A stretch of DNA of 64,000 nt from Dyadobacter psychrotolerans (GCF_004349265.1 NZ_SMFL01000006.1:124001-188000), one strand, 5' to 3'. Shown: positions 37,003 through 47,556, counted from the first letter of the stretch. Notes: generated by a model from the letters alone, not told the origin. Numbers and translations: made by a program.

Positions 37003-37559
37003 TTATCCCTGGGATCGGTCGGATAGTGGGCTATGGACCGGTATTCTCCGCCCATGCTTCGTAAAATTTCTCTCCAGAAATTTCCCGGTGGCGTGCTGAA
37101 AAGAAAATCGGAACTGGTGTTGGTCACAATCCAGGAATCCTGGCCCAACTCATCATCCAATTGCCCTTCACCCCATCCCGAGTATCCGATAAAAAAACGG
37201 ACGTCGTCCTCGCGTACGGTGTTCATATTCAGCAGGGTTTTGAGATGATTAAAATCGCCGCCCCAAAAAACGCCGTCCATAATTTCACTTCCGCCGTTGA
37301 TCAGATCCGGCCGGCGGTGAATGAAATGCAAAGTGTTCTTTTCAACCGGCCCACCCAGATGAAGCGGAACATCCTGATAAATCGTTTCTTCCAGCACATC
37401 CCCTAAAAACAGGTCGGTCACCTGGTTAAGGACAAAGCCAAAACTTCCCTGCCCGTTATAATCACAGACCAGAATCACTCCTCTTTCGAAATTAGGATCG
37501 CCCAAAAACGGCTTTGCAATTAATAAACTTCCTTTTGAAACACGGATTGAAGCAGCCAT
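36999..37559 (-). CDS. YqgE/AlgH family protein
   Basis: A 186-residue cytoplasmic protein of the AlgH (DUF179) family. Family features are SIRVSKGSLLIAKPFLGDPN at the N-terminus, then FERGVILVCDYN, GSFGFVLNQV, and the central LGGPVEKNTLHFIHR, followed by FFIGYSGWGEGQLDDEL. AlgH is named from alginate regulation in Pseudomonas, but its biochemical role remains unclear. I set the start at ATG 37559 (MAASIRV) rather than the upstream one because the family begins just before the K-G-x-L-L segment. It is convergent with the 73-residue gene, sharing stop bases. Confidence 0.92.
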   Translation of the reverse strand: MAASIRVSKGSLLIAKPFLGDPNFERGVILVCDYNGQGSFGFVLNQVTDLFLGDVLEETIYQDVPLHLGGPVEKNTLHFIHRRPDLINGGSEIMDGVFWGGDFNHLKTLLNMNTVREDDVRFFIGYSGWGEGQLDDELGQDSWIVTNTSSDFLFSTPPGNFWREILRSMGGEYRSIAHYPTDPRDN

Positions 37560-37705
37560 AACGTACAAATAAGATTAATACATTAACGAAATATATTTAA
37601 TTTCCGGTAACATTTTACTAGCTTTCAGCGAAAGCCGACTGTTATTTTTAATCGCAGGATAATTTAGAAAAAATATTGTTGCGCCTGCCACTTAAACAAA
37701 AAATT

Positions 37706-38224
37706 ATGCCTTTAATTAAATCTGTTCGTGGAAATCACCCTGCTTTTGGAGAAAACTGCTGGTTTGCTGACAACGCCACCATTGTAGGAGACGTCATAAT
37801 GGGTGAACATTGTACTGTCTGGTTCAATGCAGTTATTCGCGGAGATGTGAACAGCATCCGGATCGGTAATTTCTCCAATGTGCAGGACGGCGCCGTTATT
37901 CACTGTACTTACCAACGTTTTGCCACAACAATCGGAGATTACGTCTCGATTGCACATAATGCCATCGTACATGGCTGCACAATTGAAAATCATGTATTGA
38001 TTGGCATGGGCTCTATCGTGATGGACGGAGCTGTAATTGGCGAAGGATCTATTGTAGCAGCCGGTGCGATCGTAACGCAGGGTACCAAAGTTCCGCCGGG
38101 AACAATCTATGCGGGCAACCCTGCAAAATATCTGAAAGACGTTTCTCCTGAACTAAACGCTGCTATTGACCGGACGGCTAATAATTACATAACGTATTCC
38201 GGCTGGTTTAAGGAAGAGGAATAA
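37706..38224 (+). CDS. Gamma-carbonic anhydrase-like left-handed beta-helix protein
   Basis: A 172-residue trimeric left-handed beta-helix protein of the gamma-carbonic anhydrase/PaaY-YrdA group. Hexapeptide repeats run through most of the chain (ATIVGDVIMGEHCTVWFNAVI). The three zinc-ligand histidines are kept: one in GAVIHCT and two in SIAHNAIVHG, five residues apart. It would hydrate CO2 or act as a related metal-dependent enzyme; many homologues show little activity, so activity is not assured. I chose ATG 37706 over a TTG 30 bases upstream because homologues start at MPLIKSV-like sequences. Confidence 0.92.
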   Translation: MPLIKSVRGNHPAFGENCWFADNATIVGDVIMGEHCTVWFNAVIRGDVNSIRIGNFSNVQDGAVIHCTYQRFATTIGDYVSIAHNAIVHGCTIENHVLIGMGSIVMDGAVIGEGSIVAAGAIVTQGTKVPPGTIYAGNPAKYLKDVSPELNAAIDRTANNYITYSGWFKEEE

Positions 38225-38235
38225 AATATTTCTCC

Positions 38236-38718
38236 TTAAACAAACAACTTAACTATACTATAAAGCGCAACCAATAATACCAGCGAATAAAGAGTGAAAT
38301 TTACTTTTCCGGATGGGTCAGGATCGGATTTATGCTTTACTACCTGGCTGAGAGAAAGAGCACCGACGGCCAGGTAAATAAAAATATAACGGTGTTCTAA
38401 ATTAAGGAACTCAGCATTTGTAAGAAAAATACAGAGAAAGACGTAAATAGCGAAAAAGAAAGCAGCGGCGATTCTAAGTATGCCGATCGTATCATTTGAT
38501 TTTCTCAAAAGGTCAGGGATTGTATTCCCTTTTGCCATCTCCCAAAAAAGGAAACTCATAGAAAAAAGCAGTATGGCAGCCAGGTAAATAAATTTCTGAA
38601 TATTATTGCGAAAGAAAAACTCCCGGTAGAAAAGCTGGCAAAGCGTGCCCAAAATAAAAAAAGTAAAAAACCCCAAAATACGTGCAGCCTTGGCATATAA
38701 CCGGAAGTTATTCATCAT
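38236..38718 (-). CDS. Polytopic membrane protein, unknown function
   Basis: A protein of about 160 residues with roughly five hydrophobic helices spread over its length: ARILGFFTFFILGTLCQLF, then YLAAILLFSMSFLFW, IAAAFFFAIYVFLCIFL, a short IFIYLAVGALSL and a C-terminal LVLLVALYSIVKLFV. No catalytic or transport motif is visible and I do not recognise a family. The start is uncertain: the frame is open to 38769, but MMNNFRLYAK at 38718/38715 is the better beginning because the upstream part is polar and unlike an N-terminal extension. It lies between the carbonic anhydrase-like gene and DedA. Confidence 0.6.
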   Translation of the reverse strand: MMNNFRLYAKAARILGFFTFFILGTLCQLFYREFFFRNNIQKFIYLAAILLFSMSFLFWEMAKGNTIPDLLRKSNDTIGILRIAAAFFFAIYVFLCIFLTNAEFLNLEHRYIFIYLAVGALSLSQVVKHKSDPDPSGKVNFTLYSLVLLVALYSIVKLFV

Positions 38719-38846
38719 CAGTAAGCTTAAAGTTGGGCTAAAAATGTTTCCTAACCAGTTCGTTCTCACACATTTTGATCAGATAACCAGCAGTTAGACT
38801 TTTAAACCTGTATGAAGTAACAAAACTAGTGTTGATGGAAGCCTTC

Positions 38847-39476
38847 TTAATTCATCTCCTTCCTCGCATTCAAATACCCTTTGATAACTGTAAAAGTAGT
38901 AATAGCCAGGAAGAACAAAATGATGTACTGAACGTAATCGACTATACCCGGAAAACGTTCTCCGAATAAAAAACCTCCGCCTGTTAAAACAAGTATCCAG
39001 ATAGCTCCGCCGGCCACATTATTAATTAGGAAGGTAGGGAATGGCATTTTTACTAAACCGGCAAGTATGGGTGCAAAAGTTCTCACAACCGGCAAAAAAC
39101 GACTGACAATCAAGGTTCTGCTTCCATATTTTTCAAAATAATTCCGGGTTGTTTCAATGTGTTTTTTCTTGAAAAAAAACGAATCCGGCCGGTTCTCAAA
39201 CATTCCCCCAAAATATTTTCCAAAAATATAACCAACCAGCGATCCCAGAACGGCGGCTGTAAACATACAAATCAACAGGATTCCAATTGGTACATCCAAA
39301 ATACCTGTACCGCAAAAAACACCTGCCAGGAAAACAAGATAATCTCCTGGCAGGAAGAAGGCAAAGAACAATCCATTCTCAGCAAAAATGATAAACGTAA
39401 TAACCAAAAGTCCTCCGGTACGTATGATTTCTTCGGAATTCAGTATGTATTGAAAAAATTCGGTTATAGAATTCAT
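38847..39476 (-). CDS. DedA family membrane protein
   Basis: A 209-residue inner-membrane protein of the DedA/SNARE-associated (VTT domain) family, linked to flipping of undecaprenyl phosphate or phosphatidylethanolamine and to membrane homeostasis. Family marks are ENGLFFAFFLPGDYLVFLAG near residue 32, GYIFGKYFGG, and the later FEKYGSRTLIVSRFLPVVRTFAPILAG segment (positions about 115-140) with its key arginines. Six or so membrane segments are present. It follows the uup-type gene on the minus strand with a 55-base gap. Confidence 0.92.
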   Translation of the reverse strand: MNSITEFFQYILNSEEIIRTGGLLVITFIIFAENGLFFAFFLPGDYLVFLAGVFCGTGILDVPIGILLICMFTAAVLGSLVGYIFGKYFGGMFENRPDSFFFKKKHIETTRNYFEKYGSRTLIVSRFLPVVRTFAPILAGLVKMPFPTFLINNVAGGAIWILVLTGGGFLFGERFPGIVDYVQYIILFFLAITTFTVIKGYLNARKEMN

Positions 39477-39531
39477 GGTTTACTAATTTCGGATATGTAA
39501 CCGAAATGCCAGTTTGATTTACGAGCCAAAC

Positions 39532-41412
39532 TTAAGCATTTTCTGATAATTCGAGCCAGCGCATTTCTTTTTCCGCCTGGCTGTTGGTTAGCTCTTCAAT
39601 TTGAACAGCCCAATTTGTCACTTCAACATGTGAGCCGCCTTTATTGATATTTTCCAGTAACTGTGTTTTTTTCTTTTCCATCTGTGCCATTTCAGCTTCA
39701 AGCGTCTCCATTTCCTTTTGCTCTTTGAAACTTAGTTTTCTTTTGGCCACAGGGGCAACAACAACTTCTTTTACAGCTGCAACCGGTACGCTCTTAGCGG
39801 ATTTTGAAGATTCAGCTAACTTTTTCTCCGCTTCCATATCATCCTGATAATCCCGCAGTTCTGTATAGTTACCCGGAAAATCAGAAACTTTTCCTTCGCC
39901 TTCAAACACAAAAATATGTTCAACCAAACGATCCAGGAAGTACCTGTCGTGAGAGACAATAACCAGACAGCCGGGGAAGTTCAGAAGAAACTCCTCCAAA
40001 ACGTTCAAACTCGCAATATCCAGATCGTTGGTAGGCTCATCGAGAATCAGGAAGTTTGGCTGTTTGATCAGAATTAACAGAAGCTGCAATCTTCTCTTTT
40101 CTCCTCCGCTTAGTTTTGAAATAAAATCATACTGCTTGGACGGCGAGAATAAAAATGCCTGCAACAGATTACCAACTGTTACGGTTTCTCCAGTTCCCAG
40201 CTGCACAACCTCAGCAACATCTTTCACGATGTCGATCACACGCTGATTTTCATTAAATACAAGATCCGATTGTTTGTAGTAACCAAACTGTACGGTTTCG
40301 CCCTTATCAATTTTTCCTGAATCAGGCTGAAGCTCGCCCGTAATCATGTTCAGCAGGGTCGATTTGCCCATTCCGTTCTGACCAACAATGCCGATTCTGT
40401 CCCCTTTACGGAATGTATATTCAAAGTTTTTGATCAACTGGCGTTCACCAAATCCTTTGCTCACGTTTTCCATTTCAATGATCTTACTTCCCAGCCTGGA
40501 AGTACGTACATTGAGCTCCATCTGCGTATCCACTTTCTTTTGGCTTGCCTTCTCCTTCAGTTCTTCAAAAGCATCAACACGGTATTTCGCTTTAGTACCG
40601 CGCGCTTTGGGCTGGCGTCTGATCCAGTCAAGCTCTTTCCGCATCAGGTTTCTTGCCTTATCGATACCCGCAGCTTCTATTTCTTCTCTTTCTGCTTTCT
40701 TTTCCAGGAAATAAGAATAATTCCCTTTGTAGGTATAGGCAGAGCCATGATCCAGTTCCAAAACCTGATTACAAACCGTGTCCAGGAAGTACCGGTCGTG
40801 GGTTACTACCAATATGGTTGTGTTGGAAGTATTCAAATATTCTTCAAGCCATTCGACCGTATCGAGATCCAAATGGTTGGTAGGTTCATCCAGAATAAGA
40901 AGATCCGGATCTTCAAGCAATACTTTTGCCAAGGCAACCCTCTTACGCTGCCCGCCCGACAACGTTCCGTAAAGACTATCCGTATTATGAACACCCAACC
41001 AGCCTAATACTTCTTTTGTTTTATATTCGAAATCCCAGGCATTGTACTTGTCCATGTCTTCCATGGCAACCGAAAGCTCGTCATGATTGTCGGTTTCTAT
41101 CGCAAGTTCGTATCGTTTAACTGCCTGCGCAACGGGATTATTTGAGGAAAATATCACCTCAAGAATCGGCAATGTTTCGTCAAAAGCAGGGCTTTGGTCC
41201 AGGTAGCCCACGCGGATATCTTTTTTAACACTCACGCCGCCTTCGTCAGAAGGTAATTTGCCGGTAAGAATATTCAGGAATGTAGTTTTCCCGGTTCCGT
41301 TTGTGCCAATCAGCGCGATTTTATCACCCCGGCTAATTCCAAAACTTATATTTCTAAAAAGCCACCGATCTCCAAAAGACTTGGCAATATTTTCTGCTGA
41401 AAGATAATTCAT
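39532..41412 (-). CDS. ABC-F family ATPase, Uup type
   Basis: A 626-residue soluble ABC-F protein and the second ABC-F in this window. Two cassettes carry Walker A GTNGTGKTT (about residue 36) and GQNGMGKST (about 347), signatures LSGGQRKR and LSGGEKRR, and Walker B segments LILDEPTNHLD and LILDEPTNDLD. Unlike EttA it has a C-terminal extension of about 100 residues rich in Lys/Glu with coiled-coil character (about 530-626), the Uup-type DNA or ribosome-binding tail. Uup proteins are linked to ribosome function and to limiting tandem repeat excision. It is probably the first gene of a unit with dedA. Confidence 0.93.
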   Translation of the reverse strand: MNYLSAENIAKSFGDRWLFRNISFGISRGDKIALIGTNGTGKTTFLNILTGKLPSDEGGVSVKKDIRVGYLDQSPAFDETLPILEVIFSSNNPVAQAVKRYELAIETDNHDELSVAMEDMDKYNAWDFEYKTKEVLGWLGVHNTDSLYGTLSGGQRKRVALAKVLLEDPDLLILDEPTNHLDLDTVEWLEEYLNTSNTTILVVTHDRYFLDTVCNQVLELDHGSAYTYKGNYSYFLEKKAEREEIEAAGIDKARNLMRKELDWIRRQPKARGTKAKYRVDAFEELKEKASQKKVDTQMELNVRTSRLGSKIIEMENVSKGFGERQLIKNFEYTFRKGDRIGIVGQNGMGKSTLLNMITGELQPDSGKIDKGETVQFGYYKQSDLVFNENQRVIDIVKDVAEVVQLGTGETVTVGNLLQAFLFSPSKQYDFISKLSGGEKRRLQLLLILIKQPNFLILDEPTNDLDIASLNVLEEFLLNFPGCLVIVSHDRYFLDRLVEHIFVFEGEGKVSDFPGNYTELRDYQDDMEAEKKLAESSKSAKSVPVAAVKEVVVAPVAKRKLSFKEQKEMETLEAEMAQMEKKKTQLLENINKGGSHVEVTNWAVQIEELTNSQAEKEMRWLELSENA

Positions 41413-41550
41413 AAGTAAAATTCAATTTCTAAAACACAAAGGTAGGAGAGATATTAAACAACTAAGAAAAAATTCGTTTTCATACGGTAAATACCATAAT
41501 ATTGCTCCTTATAATTAGTTATATCGTTCCATTGAACACATTAAGTTATC

Positions 41551-42537
41551 ATGTACAAAAAATTCCTTTACCTAATCCCAACATTTTTAACATTTTCAAA
41601 CGCATTTGCACAAGACGCTTCTTTTAAAAGTTATACTCAAAAAATAGGCGGAAGCTCACAGGTTTATGATATGGTTGCTATTCCCGGAGGTGAATACACC
41701 ATGGGAAGCCCAAAAACAGAAAAAGGCCGGAAAGATGACGAAGGACCTCAGCACAAAGTAAAAATTGAACCTTTCTGGATGGGTAAAACCGAAGTTGTGT
41801 GGGACCTTTATGACTTATACGCCTTCAAAAATATGGAGAAAGAAATGGCTTTGCGCCATCCGGATCCGGAAAAAAGCGTTGTCAAGACAGATGCAAGTAC
41901 ACGTCCCAGCCCGCCTTACGTCGACATGTCGTTTGGGATGGGAAGAGCCGGATATCCTGCAATTAATATGACCCAATACGCTGCCATTCATTTTTGCAAA
42001 TGGCTTTACGACAAAACCGGTATTTTCTACCGTCTTCCAACCGAAGCAGAATGGGAATATGCCTGCCGCGCCGGAAGCACTACTGCCTACTCTTTTGGCA
42101 ACGACGCAACTAAAATAGGAGAATATGCCTGGTATCATAAAAACAGTGATGCTGCTTATAAAAAGGTAGGTTTGAAAAAGCCAAATGCATGGGGACTATA
42201 TGACATGCACGGAAACGTGATGGAATGGACTTTGGACCAATACATACCCGATTATTACGCCAAGCAGCCAAAAGGTGAAGCTTATGCACCGGTAATAGAA
42301 TTGTACCCCACTGCTGTAAGAGGCGGATCATGGGACGACGAACCTGAAAATCTGAGAAGTGCTGCACGAACTCCCTCAAAACCTGAATGGAAAATACTGG
42401 ACCCTCAGTTGCCAAAAAGCGAATGGTGGATGACAAGTGCATCTTTCGTTGGTTTCCGTATCGTGAGACCGGTTAAAACACCGTCAGCAGAAGAAATCAA
42501 AGCATATTACAGCCCAAAGCTGATTGAAGACTATTGA
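41551..42537 (+). CDS. SUMF1/FGE-like domain secreted protein
   Basis: A 328-residue exported protein with a signal peptide ending near residue 20 (NAFAQ). A formylglycine-generating-enzyme-like domain fills the rest: IPGGEYTMGSPKTEKG, then RLPTEAEWEYACRAG, GNVMEWTLDQ, AVRGGSWDD and the closing GFRIVRP. The catalytic cysteine pair seen in true FGE near the RGGS segment is absent here, so it is probably not a sulfatase activator. It may act as a C-type-lectin-like or binding fold, as in GldJ/GldK-type proteins. It is followed directly by the Gfo/Idh gene, 29 bases later, with which it is likely cotranscribed. Confidence 0.88.
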   Translation: MYKKFLYLIPTFLTFSNAFAQDASFKSYTQKIGGSSQVYDMVAIPGGEYTMGSPKTEKGRKDDEGPQHKVKIEPFWMGKTEVVWDLYDLYAFKNMEKEMALRHPDPEKSVVKTDASTRPSPPYVDMSFGMGRAGYPAINMTQYAAIHFCKWLYDKTGIFYRLPTEAEWEYACRAGSTTAYSFGNDATKIGEYAWYHKNSDAAYKKVGLKKPNAWGLYDMHGNVMEWTLDQYIPDYYAKQPKGEAYAPVIELYPTAVRGGSWDDEPENLRSAARTPSKPEWKILDPQLPKSEWWMTSASFVGFRIVRPVKTPSAEEIKAYYSPKLIEDY

Positions 42538-42566
42538 CATATATAAACTCTTATTTCTTGAAAATT

Positions 42567-43910
42567 ATGGAACAAAATCGTCGTGATTTTTTAAAAGCAT
42601 CCGGCCTGTTTGCAGGCGGAGCTTTGCTAAACCCGATTACCGGTTACGGCTTTAACAGTGCAGTCGATGATACAATTAGAGTAGCCTTGATTGGTTGCGG
42701 TGGACGAGGGGGTGGTGCAGCGGGTCAGGCATTAAGCACCAATCAAAACGTTCAGATCGTTGCGATGGCTGACGCGTTCAAGGATCGGCTTGATCAGACC
42801 TATAATAATTTGATCGCAAAAAAATATAAAAATGCGGCGGGAGCGCCTGTTGATTCGAGCACAAAGGTAAATGTTCCGGAAGACAGAAAGTTCGTCGGTT
42901 TTGATGCATACAAAAAAGCAATAGCACTCAAAGATGTTGATGTTGTCATTCTTGCAACACCTCCCGGCTTTCGCCCCTGGCATTTTGAAGAGGCTGTAAA
43001 AAACAATAAGCAGATTTTCATGGAAAAACCCGTTGCGACAGATGCTCCGGGAATCCGTAAAGTCCTGGAAGTGGCGGAAGAGGCTAAAAGGAAAAAATTG
43101 AATGTGGTCGTTGGTCTTCAGCGCCATTATCAGAACAACTATCTACAAGCTATCAAAAGAATTCAGGATGGTGCAATTGGTGACATTGTAGGCGGACAGG
43201 TTTATTGGGTTGGAAGCAGTCCATGGATGAAAGAACGCCAGCCAAACCAGACTGAAATGGAATACCAAATGAGAAACTGGTACTATTTCAACTGGCTTTG
43301 TGGTGATCATATTTCAGAGCAGCATGTTCACAATATTGACGTAGCGAACTGGGTAAAAGGATCGTATCCTGTTCAGATTCAAGGAACGGGTGGAAGGGAA
43401 GTTAGGACTGGTAAAGCCTATGGCGAAATTTTTGATCATCATACACTTGACCTGGTTTATGCAGATGGTACCACGATTTCCAGCCAATGCCGTCAGTTTG
43501 AAGGCACATGGCAGAAAGTTGATGAGGCATTTGTTGGAACAAAAGGACGTATCGACAGTTTCGAACCAAAAAGAACGGTTCTAAAAGACTATAAGGGAGG
43601 CGTCCTTTATCAACATGATGGCAAGAACGATAAAGACCCGTATCAGGTAGAACATGATCAGCTTTTTGCAGCAGTCGCTAAAGGTGAATACAAATTTGCT
43701 GATGCCGAAAACGGAGCAAAAAGCACAATGACGGCCATTATGGGACGTATGGCTACTTATTCAGGAAAAATGATCAAGTGGGATGAAGCCATTAAATCTG
43801 AAATAAATTTATTCCCGGATAAGCTTGCATGGGATGCGAACCCTAAACTTATGCCAGGTCCGGACGGATTATATCCTGTTGCAGTACCAGGAAAAACAAT
43901 AGTAATCTAA
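42567..43910 (+). CDS. Gfo/Idh/MocA-family oxidoreductase with Tat-type signal
   Basis: A 447-residue NAD(P)-dependent sugar or inositol oxidoreductase. The N-terminus, NRRDFLKASGLFAGGALL, is a twin-arginine signal, so the folded, cofactor-bound enzyme would be exported. The Rossmann fold begins at VALIGCGGRGGG (about residue 43), and the family EKP motif appears as FMEKPVATD (about 155), followed by the (beta/alpha) C-terminal domain. The frame is also open from a TTG at 42534 that overlaps the previous gene; the ATG at 42567 is preferred as it places the RR at its normal spot. It ends before a hairpin terminator. Confidence 0.92.
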   Translation: MEQNRRDFLKASGLFAGGALLNPITGYGFNSAVDDTIRVALIGCGGRGGGAAGQALSTNQNVQIVAMADAFKDRLDQTYNNLIAKKYKNAAGAPVDSSTKVNVPEDRKFVGFDAYKKAIALKDVDVVILATPPGFRPWHFEEAVKNNKQIFMEKPVATDAPGIRKVLEVAEEAKRKKLNVVVGLQRHYQNNYLQAIKRIQDGAIGDIVGGQVYWVGSSPWMKERQPNQTEMEYQMRNWYYFNWLCGDHISEQHVHNIDVANWVKGSYPVQIQGTGGREVRTGKAYGEIFDHHTLDLVYADGTTISSQCRQFEGTWQKVDEAFVGTKGRIDSFEPKRTVLKDYKGGVLYQHDGKNDKDPYQVEHDQLFAAVAKGEYKFADAENGAKSTMTAIMGRMATYSGKMIKWDEAIKSEINLFPDKLAWDANPKLMPGPDGLYPVAVPGKTIVI

Positions 43911-43929
43911 TAATAAGCCATAAACAAGA

Positions 43930-43959
43930 AAGAGCAGGCAACCAACATTGTCTGCTCTT
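43930..43959. terminator. Bidirectional terminator between Gfo/Idh gene and apbE
   Basis: AAGAGCAG (43930-43937) pairs with CTGCTCTT (43952-43959), extended by up to three weaker pairs. It sits between convergent stop codons 61 bases apart, so it probably serves both. Confidence 0.7.
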
Positions 43960-43971
43960 ATTTATCATGGC

Positions 43972-44973
43972 TTATTCGATCGTATTCCAGCTACTGATTT
44001 TATCCCCCTTCATCTCCACAAGCCAAACTTTGTTGTCAGGGAATAACTTCAGATATTTTTTACCCTCATTGATTCCCGAAACGCTGAATGCCGTAGCAAG
44101 AGCATCAGCCTCGGTAGCATTTGGTGAAATCACGGTTGTTCTCAAATGAAACTGAAGGCCTATTCCTGTTTTGGGATCAACAATATGTGAATACCTTTTT
44201 CCTTTGTATTCGAGGTAGCGATAGGTTGGTCCTGAGGTAGCAATTCCAACATTGGCATATTCGATAGTCCGGATAGAATCACTTCCTGTGGAAATAACAA
44301 TTTTCCAGCCTTTTTCACCTGGTGGCGGATTCATCAAAGCAAGCTTTCCGCCTGCATCAATCATTGCGGACGTTATGCCGTAACTTTGCAGCACTTTTAC
44401 TGCCTCATCAGCTGCATAACCCTTTCCTAAACCTCCGATATCAAGCCGCATACCTTTGGTATTTAGCTTAATTTTGTGTGAATCCTCATTAAATTCAATT
44501 TTTTTATAACCCGTTTTGGCAAGAGCAGCTGCAATAAGTTTTTTGTCAGGAAAATAACCTTTCCGGGTAGCCCGTCTCCATTCCTGAACTATGGGCCCCA
44601 ACGTGGCATCAAAAGCTCCTTTTGTTTTTTTGCTGATATCGTTTGAAATATACAGAATATCAAAAAGATCTTTACTCACCGGTATCCAGTCTTTCGATCC
44701 TGAGCGCGCTGACACACTATTGATTTCACTGTCGTCACGATAATCACTCAAAGCGGCATTGAGGTCTTCAATTCGTTTAAAAGCACTGTTCGCTGCCGCG
44801 TTTGCAATTGAGTCGCCGGGAGCGTAGATGATAAGCTTAAAAGGCGAACCCATCAGCCCTCTCTCAAAGGTATACCGCCTTTCCTGAGCTTCCAGTTTGT
44901 TTGAAAAAAAGCACAAAAAGCCCAAAGCTAGAATTCCGGCATTAAATAACCGAAACTGCCCCTGGTAAATCAT
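43972..44973 (-). CDS. FAD:protein FMN transferase, ApbE family
   Basis: ApbE-family enzymes attach FMN to a threonine of target proteins such as NqrB/NqrC or RnfG subunits. The 333-residue protein has a signal segment (about 1-28). Family motifs visible are [10 protein letters not shown], then [17 protein letters not shown] (seen as [18 protein letters not shown]), the segment [12 protein letters not shown] (usually GGN, here GGK) and [10 protein letters not shown]. The downstream [17 protein letters not shown] is typical. No flavinylated target is in the window. Its start overlaps the aroC stop by four bases (ATGA), so it is translationally coupled to aroC. Confidence 0.9.
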   Translation of the reverse strand: MIYQGQFRLFNAGILALGFLCFFSNKLEAQERRYTFERGLMGSPFKLIIYAPGDSIANAAANSAFKRIEDLNAALSDYRDDSEINSVSARSGSKDWIPVSKDLFDILYISNDISKKTKGAFDATLGPIVQEWRRATRKGYFPDKKLIAAALAKTGYKKIEFNEDSHKIKLNTKGMRLDIGGLGKGYAADEAVKVLQSYGITSAMIDAGGKLALMNPPPGEKGWKIVISTGSDSIRTIEYANVGIATSGPTYRYLEYKGKRYSHIVDPKTGIGLQFHLRTTVISPNATEADALATAFSVSGINEGKKYLKLFPDNKVWLVEMKGDKISSWNTIE

Positions 44974-46049
44974 ATTTTGCTGCTTTTGTTTCTAAGATAA
45001 AAATCTGCCAGAACAAGAGCAGCCATCGCCTCCACAATAGGTACAGCACGGGGCACTACACAAGGATCGTGACGGCCTTTTCCCTGAACAACCGCCACAT
45101 CTCCATGTTGATCCACACTCTCCTGATCCTGCATAATCGTCGCAACAGGTTTAAATGCAACCCTGAAATAAATGTCCTCGCCGTTAGAGATACCACCCTG
45201 AATACCTCCCGAGTGATTAGACCGGGTATGCACCGCATTATTTTCATCCATAAAAAAGGCATCGTTATGCTGTGAACCCAGCATTGTTACACCTTCGAAA
45301 CCGCTGCCATATTCAAAACCCTTTACTGCATTGATGCTTAGCATAGCTTTACCAAGTTCAGCATGCAGTTTATCGAAAACCGGTTCTCCCCAACCTACGG
45401 GAGCTCCTTTGATCACACAATTCACGACCCCGCCAACAGAGTCTCCCTGTTTTCTTACATCATCAATGTAATCAAACATCTTCTGAGCCATTTCCGGATC
45501 AGGGCAACGCACAGCATTAGTTTCTGTTAAAGTTAAATCCAGCTCGGTATATTGTTTTTCAAGCTTCATCGCTCCAACCTGCGAAACATAGGCTTGTATA
45601 TGAACTCCCAAATCATTCAAAAGAAGTTTTGCCAAGGCTCCGGCGGCTACGCGAGCGGCTGTTTCCCTTGCAGAACTTCTTCCGCCACCACGATAATCTC
45701 TTACACCATATTTAGCCTGATAGGTATAATCTGCGTGTGATGGACGGAACTGTGCAGCAATGTGGGAGTAATCCTTACTACGCTGGTCTTCATTACGAAT
45801 AACCATTGCGATTGGTGTTCCCGTCGTTTTACCCTCAAAAACGCCGGATAATACTTCAAATTCATCCGCCTCCCGGCGCTGCGTTGTAATCCTTGACTGA
45901 CCCGGTTTACGTCTGGTCAATTCAGATTGTATAAAATCCGTATCAAAACTAACTCCTGCCGGACAGCCTTCAATAATGACCCCGATGCCAACTCCATGAG
46001 ATTCTCCAAAAGTGGCAATTTTGAAAATCTTTCCGTATGTACTTCCCAT
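44970..46049 (-). CDS. aroC: Chorismate synthase
   Basis: The last enzyme of the shikimate pathway, which converts EPSP to chorismate using reduced FMN. The 359-residue protein has the three classical signatures: [14 protein letters not shown] at residue 15, the [19 protein letters not shown] block (about 120-140), and the C-terminal [20 protein letters not shown]. Length is typical. It stands between batD (4-base gap) and apbE (4-base overlap), so the three form one operon although the functions look unrelated. Confidence 0.97.
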   Translation of the reverse strand: MGSTYGKIFKIATFGESHGVGIGVIIEGCPAGVSFDTDFIQSELTRRKPGQSRITTQRREADEFEVLSGVFEGKTTGTPIAMVIRNEDQRSKDYSHIAAQFRPSHADYTYQAKYGVRDYRGGGRSSARETAARVAAGALAKLLLNDLGVHIQAYVSQVGAMKLEKQYTELDLTLTETNAVRCPDPEMAQKMFDYIDDVRKQGDSVGGVVNCVIKGAPVGWGEPVFDKLHAELGKAMLSINAVKGFEYGSGFEGVTMLGSQHNDAFFMDENNAVHTRSNHSGGIQGGISNGEDIYFRVAFKPVATIMQDQESVDQHGDVAVVQGKGRHDPCVVPRAVPIVEAMAALVLADFYLRNKSSKI

Positions 46050-46053
46050 CTTG

Positions 46054-47457
46054 TTACTTTCTGAATACCCAAATCATCGCGACTATAAGCATAACGATGA
46101 TTGCATTCGTGACGTTTCTAAAAAAAACCTTAAAATTAAAACTCTTCCTGGTACTATCTAAGCTTTCGAGATTATCGTATAACCCCGAAGCACCACTCAA
46201 AGATATATTCCCCAGCTTGTAATCTTCACCTTTAACCTGTAATACTTTCGATGCTCTCAGCGTATCATACTTCGCAGTGGACGGATCAAAATAAATCCAT
46301 TGAAAATATCTGCTAAGCGGAAATGTTCCGTCTCTTCTCGGCACTACAAAATAATTAAAACTTCGCTCTCCGGAGACCTTGGAGTTACTGAACTTAATTT
46401 CCCTGCTAATTTCGGGTGGATAGAAATCAAAAGCAGAATTAACTTCTATTGACGGAGTTGGAATTGCAGCAATGTTACCAATTCCCTGTATTCTAAAAGT
46501 ATATCTGACACTCTCTCCCGAATATACTAATGCACTGGACAACTTTTCAACCAGAGAATATTTTCCAACAGCCACCTGGTCCATTAGTGGGTGATTAGGT
46601 AGCGGCTTTACTTTAATTAAACTAACCTTCGACCGGAATGGCCGGGTAGAAGTACTCTCAACATTGACTGCCGCCTTGTTTTCGGTTACCAGCATTTCCA
46701 GACTCACAGTTGGAAATATTACATCTTGCAATGTTATCGGAAAAAACTGGGCCTGATACATGTTATATTCCGTGTAACTTTTGCCTTTAATTTTAACCTG
46801 ACGTTTTATAATTTCTTCAATTCCCACGTTCTCTTCCCAGCAATTCGCGGGACGTAACTGTTTTAAAATTGATTGTAGTTGGGTATTAAATTGATAAAAC
46901 TCCATCTGAACGGGAGCAGACTCTGCAATGTACAGTGAAATTCTAAGTGAAAAACCTTCTCTGATATAAACGTCCTTTCTGTCAGCCTGAACCGAAAGAA
47001 AAACATCCTCTCCATTTAATTCAGGATCCGGCAGATAATCTTCTGTTCTAGTGTCTTCATTCTCCGCCGATGTACTCGCCAGGGAAAATTTAACCATTGT
47101 TTCTTCACCTTTGTATTTTACTCCGTTTATTAATACAAAAAAAACCGGTACCTGATATTGCCCTGGTTTAGTTGCGAAATATTCCTGCGTAATGGTTTGA
47201 ACAACTATCTTCACACCATCAATCGTATTTATCGTACTGGTGGCAGACTTACTTCTTTTTTCAAGTCCTTTAATTTCAGGAAAAATAACCGGAGGGCGGT
47301 TTTCCGCATCTTTTAGCACAACAGATATTACAAACGGTTCACTTAAAGTAAGTTCCGTTGTCCCTATTTCGATGCTTACCGGATCGGTAATTTCCTGCGA
47401 AAAAGAAATATTTGAAAAACACAAAATTATACCTATTAAAACATATAATTTCATCAA
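46054..47457 (-). CDS. batD: BatD family protein
   Basis: A 467-residue exported and membrane-anchored protein of the BatD (aerotolerance) family. It has a signal peptide (about 1-20), repeated beta-rich domains (for example [20 protein letters not shown] near residue 35 and [20 protein letters not shown] near 320) and one C-terminal membrane helix (about 445-462, [15 protein letters not shown]). BatD usually occurs with BatA, BatB, BatC and BatE beside a MoxR ATPase, but none is here. It starts the batD-aroC-apbE unit. Function in stress resistance is known only loosely. Confidence 0.85.
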   Translation of the reverse strand: MMKLYVLIGIILCFSNISFSQEITDPVSIEIGTTELTLSEPFVISVVLKDAENRPPVIFPEIKGLEKRSKSATSTINTIDGVKIVVQTITQEYFATKPGQYQVPVFFVLINGVKYKGEETMVKFSLASTSAENEDTRTEDYLPDPELNGEDVFLSVQADRKDVYIREGFSLRISLYIAESAPVQMEFYQFNTQLQSILKQLRPANCWEENVGIEEIIKRQVKIKGKSYTEYNMYQAQFFPITLQDVIFPTVSLEMLVTENKAAVNVESTSTRPFRSKVSLIKVKPLPNHPLMDQVAVGKYSLVEKLSSALVYSGESVRYTFRIQGIGNIAAIPTPSIEVNSAFDFYPPEISREIKFSNSKVSGERSFNYFVVPRRDGTFPLSRYFQWIYFDPSTAKYDTLRASKVLQVKGEDYKLGNISLSGASGLYDNLESLDSTRKSFNFKVFFRNVTNAIIVMLIVAMIWVFRK

Positions 47458-47556
47458 GAAATTTCGTTAACTTTATTAGTAGTTCTGGTATTGAACGTGT
47501 CCCAAACTATTTTGTAATTATGAATACTTCCCTAAACCACAAAACTACATAATACT

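Noticed and set aside
41551..42537. Gliding protein GldJ/GldK
   Set aside because: It has the SUMF fold but is shorter, lacks a lipobox and is not next to gld genes.
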